In this document: positions 9,173-16,742 of the stretch, piece by piece | Layout of the letters: every line of letters begins with the position of its first letter | Numbering within the stretch: the first letter of the stretch is position 1 | Assembly (NCBI GenBank): GCA_015232465.1 | Contig: JADFZO010000024.1 | Location: 1 to 37,689 of the forward strand | Source: Desulfamplus sp. | Lineage (GTDB): Bacteria > Desulfobacterota > Desulfobacteria > Desulfobacterales > Desulfobacteraceae | Direction of reading: 5' to 3' | Length of the DNA stretch: 37,689 bases | Position numbers and translations under genes: made by a program | The notes under the pieces: model-generated | The model's input: the letters and a program-made list of their open reading frames with translations, nothing else | What the model was told of the DNA's origin: nothing | Database searches by the model: none

Positions 9173-9190
9173 GGTGCAGCATACTGCACC
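9173..9190. terminator. Hairpin between convergent genes (weak bidirectional terminator)
   Basis: GGTGCAG (9173-9179) and CTGCACC (9184-9190) form a perfect 7-bp stem with a 4-base loop, in the 46-base gap between the convergent fapA-like and HMGL-like genes. Neither side has a clear T-tract, so intrinsic termination may be inefficient or need a factor. Confidence 0.5.
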
Positions 9191-9201
9191 CATTGATAGC
9201 C

Positions 9202-10407
9202 TTACCGAGTATATATATGCTTTACAATCTCAGTTATCTCATCTTTTTCTAATCGTCTGCCAAGTTGTGCACTTTGTGATTTTATACTTTCTGTTATTTT
9301 TCCAAGCTGTTGCGAAATATAAGGTATATCCATTGATTCAAGGTATCTTTTAACAAGATTTTTTCCGCAAAGAACATTTAGATTGTATCCGCAATTTTGC
9401 CCATCTTTTTCTGAAAAAAGCCCAAAACCGCTTCCAGCATGAGTTCCAGCAACGTGAGTCTTTACACCATCTCCAAAAAAAGGGGTGTTGTAGTTTATTA
9501 AAGCCGCGCCAGTTTGAGCCTTGCAAATATCGCTTACATATCTGTAATACTCTTTAAATCTTTTAATATCATTAACATTGAGCCTAAAATTATAGCCTCT
9601 ATCTTTTAACATCTTAGCAACTGTAAAAAGATCACCAATTCCATTTCGCTCCCCAATCCCCAAAGCAGAGAGTTCAACAACAGTTGCACCAGCTCTAACC
9701 CCCATAAATGTATTTGCTGAGGCAACCCCAAGGTCGTTATGGCAGTGGACACTTATCTCAGTTTTTACACTATTTGCACTACTATCTTCTGATAACATGC
9801 TAATTTTGTTAATAAATGAGCTAACAGCATCATAAAAGCTATCTGGCGACATAATTCCAGATGTATCAGGCAGAGAGAGAATATCAATCGCAGTCTCATT
9901 TACAAGAAATTTAGATATTATTTCAAGCAGTTGCATTGAAGATGTGCCAATATCAAGAAGGGCTATGGAGATTTTTGCATTAGGGGTATTTTGACGCATT
10001 TGACCCACAGCCTCTTTAATTGATGTAAGGCTTTTTTGCACTTCATCTAACTTTATATGTGCGTGAAGATGAAAATCTTTTACATTGCTCTTAACAAGGC
10101 TCTTAACATCGTGAGTTGATGCCCTACCCATGCCAGCCACTCTGATTTTATAGCCATTTTTAGCTACAATCTGAGTTAAGCCTTTGATAATATCCACCTC
10201 TGTAAAGTGTGCAGAAGGGTACCCAACTTGAGATATATCAACTCCAAGCATCTCTTGAAACTCAAGTATTTTTGCCCGCTCTTCAAATGAGAAGACAATG
10301 CCCCGATACTGCATACCCTCTCGTATTGTCTCATCAATTATGGTAATTGGATTGATACTATTTGGGCTTGATATACTATTAATCATCTTGTTTAAGTGAG
10401 CACTCAT
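9202..10407 (-). CDS. DRE-TIM (HMGL-like) family enzyme, LeuA/NifV/CimA relative
   Basis: About 401 residues from ATG 10407; a GTG at 10431 and an ATG at 10386 are alternatives. The fold is the pyruvate-carboxylase/HMGL TIM barrel. The metal and catalytic signature is DETIREGMQ (Asp25, Arg29), with the metal-binding HxH in SVHCHNDLGVASANT and the family motif ALGIGERNGIGDL. These match 2-isopropylmalate, homocitrate and citramalate synthases. It has only a short helical C-terminus and lacks the regulatory allosteric domain of LeuA, so it resembles NifV-size enzymes. Substrate cannot be decided from sequence, and no leu or nif genes are near. Its start overlaps the end of the upstream lipoprotein gene by about 28 bases, so the two are probably co-translated. 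Confidence 0.8.
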   Translation of the reverse strand: MSAHLNKMINSISSPNSINPITIIDETIREGMQYRGIVFSFEERAKILEFQEMLGVDISQVGYPSAHFTEVDIIKGLTQIVAKNGYKIRVAGMGRASTHDVKSLVKSNVKDFHLHAHIKLDEVQKSLTSIKEAVGQMRQNTPNAKISIALLDIGTSSMQLLEIISKFLVNETAIDILSLPDTSGIMSPDSFYDAVSSFINKISMLSEDSSANSVKTEISVHCHNDLGVASANTFMGVRAGATVVELSALGIGERNGIGDLFTVAKMLKDRGYNFRLNVNDIKRFKEYYRYVSDICKAQTGAALINYNTPFFGDGVKTHVAGTHAGSGFGLFSEKDGQNCGYNLNVLCGKNLVKRYLESMDIPYISQQLGKITESIKSQSAQLGRRLEKDEITEIVKHIYTR

Positions 10408-10705
10408 CTCTAAAATATCTCCACTCCTCACACTTAAGACCAGTTTCAGGATTCACGCAAAGATGCCCAACTGTTACCCTGTTTTCAACCACAGGTTCAA
10501 GCTGATAACCATCATTAAGACATCGTACTGATGCTGGATTTGCCATATTTGCAGTAGCCGCAACAATATTTTTATTCTGATTGCTTTTATCACTGCTTGT
10601 TGGGGTTTTGTCTGATGATGTATCAGTTGTAGTTGTTGTGGTGGAGCTTTGGCAGCCTATAAAGAGGATTAAAAGGGTAAAAAAAATCGGGTAAAATTTT
10701 GACAT
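10379..10705 (-). CDS. Small lipoprotein, DUF333-like
   Basis: 108 residues. A lipoprotein signal peptide ends in lipobox LFIGC with Cys18, followed by a low-complexity Ser/Thr/Asp linker (residues 19-45). The C-terminal half has the DUF333 pattern: NPASVRCLNDGYQLEPVVE, then a Cys-containing strand and KCEEWRYFRDEC. Four Cys in this domain could form disulphides in the periplasm. DUF333 proteins are sometimes labelled putative haemolysins, without good evidence. It is located between cheD and the HMGL-like gene and probably lies in the same operon; its function is unknown. Confidence 0.8.
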   Translation of the reverse strand: MSKFYPIFFTLLILFIGCQSSTTTTTTDTSSDKTPTSSDKSNQNKNIVAATANMANPASVRCLNDGYQLEPVVENRVTVGHLCVNPETGLKCEEWRYFRDECSLKQDD

Positions 10706-10717
10706 TTACAAAAATCC

Positions 10718-11245
10718 TTATCTATCGCCCTCGTAGGGGTACCAATCTGATCTTCTTAAATTCTTTACCTTTAAGACAGCAATCTCAGATGTTGAGGTGT
10801 TAAAGATAATCTTTCTGCCCACCTCTCCTCCAACATCTTCAGAGACAATTTTAATCTGCTTGCTGTTTAAAATTCTTCGAGCTGTCTTGATATTATTTAG
10901 TCCAACATTTATCTTAGAGACCTCTGGATTGTGAGCACCACCAAATATATGTGCTTCAATATGGTGCTCTTTTGAGCCGTTAGATAGCATCATCTTTATT
11001 AAAGTGATCGTTGCAACATTTCCGTATAGAGCTGTTGATAGCTCTTTGTCTCTTATTTCAGGAAATTGAAAATGGTTCATACCTCCTATCTTATTTTTTT
11101 TATCAAAAAGAGATATGGCAACAGATGAGCCAACAACTGTTGATATAGATATTGGTTTATCTGCGAGGTATATAAAACCTGGCTTTAGCAGATAATCTAA
11201 TTTTATTAGAGTGTTATCGTGTTTGTTCATAGAAATAGTCTGCAT
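10718..11245 (-). CDS. cheD: CheD homologue with catalytic Cys replaced by Ser
   Basis: 175 residues. CheD proteins deamidate glutamines on chemoreceptors and bind CheC. The family pattern is clear: KPGFIYLADKP, TVVGSSVAISLFD, GGMNHFQFP and HIFGGAHNPE, then the RNIK-like NIKTARRIL and EDVGGEVGRKI segments. The nucleophile Cys of the canonical GSC motif is Ser41 here (codon TCT at 11125-11123), while the partner His58 is kept at the usual 17-residue spacing. The protein is probably catalytically weak or dead and may act by binding. No other chemotaxis gene is in the window. Start ATG 11245 or 11230; neither has a good ribosome site. Confidence 0.85.
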   Translation of the reverse strand: MQTISMNKHDNTLIKLDYLLKPGFIYLADKPISISTVVGSSVAISLFDKKNKIGGMNHFQFPEIRDKELSTALYGNVATITLIKMMLSNGSKEHHIEAHIFGGAHNPEVSKINVGLNNIKTARRILNSKQIKIVSEDVGGEVGRKIIFNTSTSEIAVLKVKNLRRSDWYPYEGDR

Positions 11246-11299
11246 TTTATAGCGATTTGTTTAAAGATATTTTTTATTAAAATATTATATTAAATGTGC

Positions 11300-11328
11300 A
11301 ATTTCAAGTCATTAATGATAATGAAATT
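11300..11328. promoter_or_regulatory. Inverted repeat in divergent promoter region (candidate operator)
   Basis: The 224-base gap 11246-11469 between divergent cheD-like and SBP genes is very AT-rich. It contains a perfect 10-bp palindrome TCATTAATGA (11309-11318) flanked by the inverted arms AATTTC (11300-11305) and GAAATT (11323-11328). Spacing is 3 and 4 bases on the two sides. A dimeric regulator site is plausible, but chance symmetry in AT-rich DNA cannot be excluded. No convincing -35/-10 pair was assigned. Confidence 0.35.
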
Positions 11329-11469
11329 CAATAGATATATTAAAATTGATAGCTATATATAAATTTTATATTACGATTAAATATTGCAGATAAGCTCTTT
11401 TATGTGCTAAAAAAATCAGCCATTTAAATCTTTATAATCTATCATAGTCTATAGAAAGAGGGGAGCAGA

Positions 11470-12402
11470 TTGTTAAAACTGCCTGCCATGAGAGTTGGCT
11501 ATTTAAATATTCTTGAGCACCTAATGCTTGGTTTTGCAGGCGATCCAGTAGGGGCAACACTTCTAAAACACACATCACACCCTATGGTTGCCGTATCTAT
11601 GGGCAGTTGGAGTCAAATAGGACAATCACTTTCTAATGGAGATTTGCACGCAGCCTTTATCCCTGCCCCTGAAGCAATTATGATGTTTGACTCTGGCATG
11701 GATATTAAAATTCTTCTTTCAGATATTCGTTTAGGTGCATATTTGGTTGGAAATAGATCAGCAGAGGTCAAAAAGCTGATTGATTTTAAGGGAAAAAGAG
11801 TTTTAATATCTAATCATCTATCTGTTCTCTACCTTCTTTTTTATCGACTTATGGCATCTGTGGGGTTAAAAGTGGGGTTTGAGCAAGATGCTGAGGCTGA
11901 TGTCTATATTGAGGTTGTGCCACCATTTATTGCCCCTGAAATGGTTTTAGATGATAGCTTAGATGATATTGGAGGCTGCTTTATTGAAGAGCCTGTTGGC
12001 TCTATGTTGATTGCTTCAGGGTGGGGCAATGCTATGTGTCATTCCTCAAAATTGTGGAGATTGCACCCATCTTCAATGTTTGTTGTTCACGATTATGTTA
12101 TACAAGATTACAGAAGACACCTTATGGACGTGATTCATCTTTTAGTAGCGTCAAGTAGGTTTATTTACAGAGGCTCAAATGATCTTCATCGCCTTTCAAA
12201 TAGCTTTTTTATGCAAGATGAGCTGATTATTGAAAAGATGTTCTCATCATCTCTTCCAATAACTCCAGTATCTCTTATGCCAGATATTCAAGCACTTGAG
12301 AGCATAAACAGATTTATGGTTAATGATATGGGTATAATGGAGCGAATTATAAATATTTATGAACTTGTTGACACAAGTTTTGCCCTTGAAGCAGGGGCAT
12401 AA
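11470..12402 (+). CDS. NrtA/NasS-like substrate-binding protein without export signal
   Basis: 310 residues of the NitT/TauT (NMT1/NrtA-type) periplasmic-binding fold. The start is TTG 11470 with GGGGAG at 11460-11465; an in-frame TAG at 11452-11454 excludes a longer N-terminus. No Sec, Tat or lipoprotein signal is present, so it should be cytoplasmic like the nitrate sensor NasS. It aligns with the other two binding proteins of this locus: W-containing segment GSWSQIGQSLSNGDLHAAF (46-63), IEVVPP (147-152), GGCFIEEPVGS (168-178) and LHPSS (198-202). Where the paralogues have HPCC it has HPSS. It is the first gene of a transport-and-sensing cluster. Substrate is unknown. Confidence 0.82.
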   Translation: MLKLPAMRVGYLNILEHLMLGFAGDPVGATLLKHTSHPMVAVSMGSWSQIGQSLSNGDLHAAFIPAPEAIMMFDSGMDIKILLSDIRLGAYLVGNRSAEVKKLIDFKGKRVLISNHLSVLYLLFYRLMASVGLKVGFEQDAEADVYIEVVPPFIAPEMVLDDSLDDIGGCFIEEPVGSMLIASGWGNAMCHSSKLWRLHPSSMFVVHDYVIQDYRRHLMDVIHLLVASSRFIYRGSNDLHRLSNSFFMQDELIIEKMFSSSLPITPVSLMPDIQALESINRFMVNDMGIMERIINIYELVDTSFALEAGA

Positions 12403-12460
12403 ATCACTTTCAACAGCCAGTGCTTACTAATAACAACATCATCATAAGGGGCAATATAGT

Positions 12461-13231
12461 TTGAAGATAGATATTTGCAATGTATCCAAGAGATTTTCTC
12501 GATCTGATGGCTCAGACAATATTGTTCTTGATAATATCTCTTTTAGTGCTGACAGCGGCGATTTTGTCGTTATTCTTGGAGAGTCTGGAGGGGGAAAGAC
12601 AACCCTTTTGAACATGTTAGCTGGGATTGAGATGCCAACCTCTGGAGAGATTTTTGTAGATGAGATAAAGATAGATGGAATGGATCCATCACGCTCCATG
12701 CTATTTCAACAGCCTGTGCTTATCCCTTGGCTTAATGTAAAAGATAATGTGGCTTATGGGTGTAAATTGAGAGGAGATACAGACAATCTTGATTACAGAG
12801 TCTATCAGTTTATTGAGATGATGGGGCTTTTAGGTTTTGAAAATGCAAAGCCATCATCTTTGTCTCTTGGCATGGCACAGAGAGTCTGCCTTGCCCGTGC
12901 ATTGGTAGGTCATGCTGAGATGTTACTCCTTGATGAGCCTTTTGCCTCTTTAGATACATTTACACAGGCTCACATACAGGAGGAGCTTGTTAATATATGG
13001 CTTAGTGAGAGGTTTACAGCAGTATTTGTAACTCACGATATAAACGAAGCCATACTTCTTGGAAACAAGATTATTTTGCTTGGAGGCTATCCTGGTTCTG
13101 TAAAAGGTACCTACAATATTGAAGATGAGTATCCAAGAAATATAAATGCTTCATCATTTAAGGGCTATAGGGCTGATATTCTTGCAAATTTAAAAGAGGC
13201 TCATGTTGGAAGTCGAAAATTTTTTCAATAA
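12461..13231 (+). CDS. ABC transporter ATPase, NrtD/SsuB/TauB family
   Basis: 256 residues. It energises import through the permease encoded two genes downstream. All nucleotide-binding motifs are present: Walker A GESGGGKTT (40-48), Q-loop FQQPVLIPW, signature LSLGMAQR (a variant of LSGGQ), Walker B LLLDEPFASLD and switch His in VTHD. Start is TTG 12461 with AGGGG nine bases upstream. It lies 58 bases after the cytoplasmic SBP gene and 38 bases before the exported SBP gene. No fused NrtC-like binding domain is present; that role may be taken by separate cytoplasmic homologues here. Confidence 0.92.
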   Translation: MKIDICNVSKRFSRSDGSDNIVLDNISFSADSGDFVVILGESGGGKTTLLNMLAGIEMPTSGEIFVDEIKIDGMDPSRSMLFQQPVLIPWLNVKDNVAYGCKLRGDTDNLDYRVYQFIEMMGLLGFENAKPSSLSLGMAQRVCLARALVGHAEMLLLDEPFASLDTFTQAHIQEELVNIWLSERFTAVFVTHDINEAILLGNKIILLGGYPGSVKGTYNIEDEYPRNINASSFKGYRADILANLKEAHVGSRKFFQ

Positions 13232-13269
13232 AATTTCAACAAAAGAGTAGAGGAGGTTGTAAAAATATT

Positions 13270-14520
13270 ATGGATTTAATATCTAATTCAATGGATAGAC
13301 GCTCATTTATTAAAAGAAGTGCTGCTATAACATTTGGAGCTGGAGCAACCTTATTATCCCCTTTTAGAGCAGAATCAAACAGCCCAAATCAGGAGCTTAA
13401 AATCGGATATATTCCAATAACTGATGCAACTCCTCTTTTAATTGCATACTCTCTTGGATTTTTTAAAGATGAGGGGCTAAATGTGCCAAAACCTGTGATG
13501 TTAAGATCATGGACAGTGCTGGCTGAATCTTTTATTGGTGGGCAGTTTAACTTTACCCATCTGATGTTTCCCATACCTATCTGGATGCGATTTAAGCAAA
13601 AATTTCCAGTTAAGGTTCTTGCATGGGATCACACAAACGGAAGTGCCTTGACAGTTAGTGGAGATTCCAACATAAGAGGTTTTGCAGACTTAGGAGGCAA
13701 ACAGATTGCAGTTCCATCTTGGTATTCAACCCATAACTACATGGTACAGATGGGGATAACAGCAAAAGGGTTAAAGCCAGTTATAAAGCCACAAGGCTCT
13801 AAAATTGCACCTGATGAGGTCAATCTTTTTGTCCTTCCGCCTCCTGAGATGCCTCCTGCTCTGCTTGGTAAAAAGATGGACGGATTTATTGTTGCAGAGC
13901 CGTTTAACGCACTTGCAGAGTTAAAGATTAAGGCAAAAATCATGCGTTTTACAGGAGATATTTGGAAAAATCACCCATGCTGTGTTGTGGTCTCAAACGA
14001 AAATCTGATAAAAGAGCAGCCAGATATGATACAAAAAGCTGTCAATGCTGTTGTAAGAGCACAGCTCTGGTGCACAAAAAATCCTGATAAAGCAGCACAT
14101 ATTTTAAGCCGCGATAAGGGCGAGGGTTATCTGCCAGTAAATGAGGATGTGCTTTTACGGGTATTTACAGGGTATGATTTACAAGAGTATTTAGCTGGCT
14201 CACCGCCACGCCCAATAATGCACCCGGATTGGAATATTGGCAGAATAGGTTTTCAGCCATACCCATATCCATCTGCAACAAAATTTATTGTAAGCCAGAT
14301 GGCAAAGACAAAGGTTGAGGGGGATTCTCAATTTCTTAGCCTGCTTGATCCAGCTAAGGCAACCGCAGAGCTTGTAGATGACACCTTTGTTAAAAAAGCT
14401 ATGAAAGATATGAGCATCTACGGCTCTTTTGAGCCTGATTCTAAAAATGGCTTTAGCAGCCAGCAAAGTGATCAACATTCTGACCATTTTGTCAGAGAAG
14501 AGGTTATTGAAATTGGCTAA
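13270..14520 (+). CDS. Tat-exported NitT/TauT-type substrate-binding protein
   Basis: 416 residues. The N-terminus carries a twin-arginine signal (MDRRSFIKRSA, Arg10-Arg11) with a hydrophobic stretch and probable cleavage near FRA-ES (residue 34). The periplasmic-binding fold follows: KIGYIPITDATPLLIAYSLGFFKDEGL, LPPPEMPPALL, GFIVAEPFNALAE (205-217) and IWKNHPCCVVV (231-241). The GFxVAEP and IW..HP elements recall NrtA/CmpA, where the family commonly has HPEK; here HPCC (235-238) replaces it and is shared with the REC-fused paralogue. It is the likely external ligand receptor of the importer. AGGAGG at 13251-13256 is 13 bases from ATG 13270, longer than usual. Substrate (nitrate, bicarbonate, sulfonate or other) is undetermined. 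Confidence 0.92.
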   Translation: MDLISNSMDRRSFIKRSAAITFGAGATLLSPFRAESNSPNQELKIGYIPITDATPLLIAYSLGFFKDEGLNVPKPVMLRSWTVLAESFIGGQFNFTHLMFPIPIWMRFKQKFPVKVLAWDHTNGSALTVSGDSNIRGFADLGGKQIAVPSWYSTHNYMVQMGITAKGLKPVIKPQGSKIAPDEVNLFVLPPPEMPPALLGKKMDGFIVAEPFNALAELKIKAKIMRFTGDIWKNHPCCVVVSNENLIKEQPDMIQKAVNAVVRAQLWCTKNPDKAAHILSRDKGEGYLPVNEDVLLRVFTGYDLQEYLAGSPPRPIMHPDWNIGRIGFQPYPYPSATKFIVSQMAKTKVEGDSQFLSLLDPAKATAELVDDTFVKKAMKDMSIYGSFEPDSKNGFSSQQSDQHSDHFVREEVIEIG

Positions 14521-15337
14521 TAAAGATCGCTATAAATTCTCTGGTATAGGTTTTGAGCTACTTGGGATATTGATTCTTATAGCATTGTGGTTTATAGCTG
14601 GTTGGATTTTTGTAATACTACCATCAACAATTTTTGGGACATTTTCCTTTTTAAATCCACTTAATGATGCTGGTCAATTTAGCGATTTTCTTCCGATTCC
14701 AACATTTAAAGCTCTTTATGAACTTATTTTTCAAGATCGTTTTTGGTTCTCTGTTGGTGCAAGTTTAAGAAGAGTCTTTATTGGCATCTCTATTGCTGCT
14801 ATAATTGGAATTCCTTTGGGACTTGTTACAGGATTTTATCCAATTTTAAGAAATATTGCCTATGCTCCGATTCAATTTTTAAGAATGGTAAGCCCTCTTG
14901 CATGGATGCCAATAGCACTTATTGTTTTTAAAGCCTTTGAGTCTGCAATCTGTTTTTTAATTTTTATGGCAACTGTGTGGCCCATAATATTAAATACAGC
15001 CTCTGGAGCGGCAAATGTGAATCCAAGTTTAATAAAGATGGCAATGAATCAAGGGGCAAACCACTCGCAGATATTTTTTACAATTATTCTACCTGCATCT
15101 TTACCCACTATTTTATCAAGCATTAGACTTGCTATTGGGGTTGCGTGGATTGTTTTAGTACCTGCCGAGTTTCTTGGGGTTGCAAGTGGATTGGGTTATT
15201 TAATAAATGATGCACGAGATACAATGTCTTACGACAGCTTGATGGCTATTATTGTTGCCATTGGTATTTTAGGCTTTACTTTTGATAAAATTTTTCAGAC
15301 TATTCAAAGGACTTTTTCACGTTCGTGGATTGAATAA
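14513..15337 (+). CDS. ABC transporter permease, NitT/TauT family
   Basis: About 274 residues with roughly six membrane segments of the BPD_transp_1 fold. The EAA-type coupling loop is GANHSQIFFTIILPASLPTI. The open frame begins at 14429, but the first part lies inside the SBP gene. TTG 14513, preceded by GAAGAGG (9-base spacing), is the better start and overlaps the SBP stop by 8 bases, implying coupling. TTG 14507 is an alternative. A periplasmic loop between the first two membrane segments is rather long. It pairs with the ATPase at 12461 and the Tat-exported receptor. Confidence 0.88.
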   Translation: MANKDRYKFSGIGFELLGILILIALWFIAGWIFVILPSTIFGTFSFLNPLNDAGQFSDFLPIPTFKALYELIFQDRFWFSVGASLRRVFIGISIAAIIGIPLGLVTGFYPILRNIAYAPIQFLRMVSPLAWMPIALIVFKAFESAICFLIFMATVWPIILNTASGAANVNPSLIKMAMNQGANHSQIFFTIILPASLPTILSSIRLAIGVAWIVLVPAEFLGVASGLGYLINDARDTMSYDSLMAIIVAIGILGFTFDKIFQTIQRTFSRSWIE

Positions 15338-15355
15338 AAAATCAAGGAGCTTTTT

Positions 15356-16732
15356 ATGGCAGTTGATCCAAATATGAAAATTCTGATAGCAGATGATTCA
15401 GGTACTATGCGCATAATGTTCAAACAGATGCTAAACAAAGCTGGATTTGAAAATATCGTGTTGGCTGTTGATGGTTCAGATGGTATTAAAAAGGTTCAAG
15501 AGAATCCTCCTGACCTAATTATTAGCGACTGGAACATGCCAAAACTTGATGGTCTTGAGTTTCTTCAGTGGCTAAGAAAAACACCTCCCTATCAAGATAT
15601 TCCATTTATCATGGCAACAGCACAGGCAGACAAGGGGCAGCGGCTTGCAATTTATGAGGCAAAAGGAAATGGACATGTTCCAAAACCATTTGACTCTAAC
15701 CAGATTAAGGAGGCTATACACAAGGTGTTTGCTCCTGCAACTGTTGCTGTATCATCTCCTAAACAACGCAATATTATAGATGGTAAGGTAGAGCTTAATG
15801 TTGCACATATTCAAATTACCGATCACCTTGCACTTGGTGCTCTAAAACATCGAATAGATAGTGGAGAGGTTACACCTAAACACTTTGTGCTAAAAACAGA
15901 TCGAAAACCAGGATGGAATCCAATACAAGAGGGTCTTGAGACTGGAGAGCTTGATTGTGCCTTTGTTCTTGCCCCTATTGCTATGGATCTCTTTGCTTAT
16001 GATTCACCAATACAGCTTATTTTGCTTGCCCATAAAAACGGCAGTACATTTGTCCGAAGCCGCAACTATGATTCACGTTTTTACTCATTGCAGAGCTTTT
16101 ATAAATATAAAGTTGTTGATATTCCCCACAAAATGTCTATCCACCACATGCTTGCACATCAGTTTTTAAAAGAGCTTGGATTAAAGCCTGGTGTGCCTGG
16201 TAAAAAGGCTATAAATGTGAGATTTGAGGTTGTCCCTCCAATTAAGATGCCGGGCATTATGAAGGAGAATGAAGATGTTGCAGGTTTTATGGTTGCTGAA
16301 CCAATTGCAACTAAGGCAATTGCAACTGAAATTGGCAACCTTGAATTTATATCTGCTTCAAGATGGGATAAGCACCCTTGCTGTATTGTTGCGATGCAAA
16401 AAGATTTTATAGATAAGTTTCCAGATGCTGTTCAAGAGTTTGTCAATTTGCTTATTGAGACTGGTCTATATATTGAGGATAATAAAGTTAGAGCTGCTGA
16501 TATTGCTGTAAAATTTCTTGATCCAGATGGGCAGCTTGGACTTAACACTAAAGTTCTTGAAAAGGTGTTTTCTCAGCCTTTAGCAATCAGAATGGATGAT
16601 CTTTACCCTGTTATTGACGATTTTGATGTTATACAAAAATATATGCACGATGTTATGGAGATTGGCAGGTTGATTGATCTTGAGAAGTTTGTAAATAAAA
16701 CCTTTGCAAATAGAGCCTTAGGGATTGATTAA
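15356..16732 (+). CDS. Receiver domain fused to an NrtA-like substrate-binding domain
   Basis: 458 residues, start ATG 15356 with AAGGAG six bases upstream. Residues 7-125 are a canonical CheY-like receiver: Asp13-Asp14, acceptor Asp58 (SDWNMPKLDG), Thr88 and Lys110 (PKPF). After a short linker, residues about 145-458 form an NMT1/NrtA-type binding domain paralogous to the two other SBPs of the locus: WNPIQEGLETGELDCAF (187-203), VVPP (292-295), GFMVAEP (310-316) and HPCC (340-343). There is no signal peptide, so this is a cytoplasmic protein that could combine phosphorylation with ligand binding. No DNA-binding, ANTAR or enzymatic output domain is visible. It resembles a fused version of the NasS (cytoplasmic NrtA-like sensor) plus receiver partnership. 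Confidence 0.9.
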   Translation: MAVDPNMKILIADDSGTMRIMFKQMLNKAGFENIVLAVDGSDGIKKVQENPPDLIISDWNMPKLDGLEFLQWLRKTPPYQDIPFIMATAQADKGQRLAIYEAKGNGHVPKPFDSNQIKEAIHKVFAPATVAVSSPKQRNIIDGKVELNVAHIQITDHLALGALKHRIDSGEVTPKHFVLKTDRKPGWNPIQEGLETGELDCAFVLAPIAMDLFAYDSPIQLILLAHKNGSTFVRSRNYDSRFYSLQSFYKYKVVDIPHKMSIHHMLAHQFLKELGLKPGVPGKKAINVRFEVVPPIKMPGIMKENEDVAGFMVAEPIATKAIATEIGNLEFISASRWDKHPCCIVAMQKDFIDKFPDAVQEFVNLLIETGLYIEDNKVRAADIAVKFLDPDGQLGLNTKVLEKVFSQPLAIRMDDLYPVIDDFDVIQKYMHDVMEIGRLIDLEKFVNKTFANRALGID

Positions 16733-16742
16733 GGGGTGGATA

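Noticed and set aside
2210-9201. parS site (TGTTTCACGTGAAACA-like) near parAB
   Set aside because: None was seen by eye in the surrounding sequence; parS is probably elsewhere near the origin.
14429-14512. Permease start at 14429, 91 bases inside the SBP gene
   Set aside because: The added residues have no membrane or family similarity; TTG 14513 has a ribosome site and the usual short overlap.
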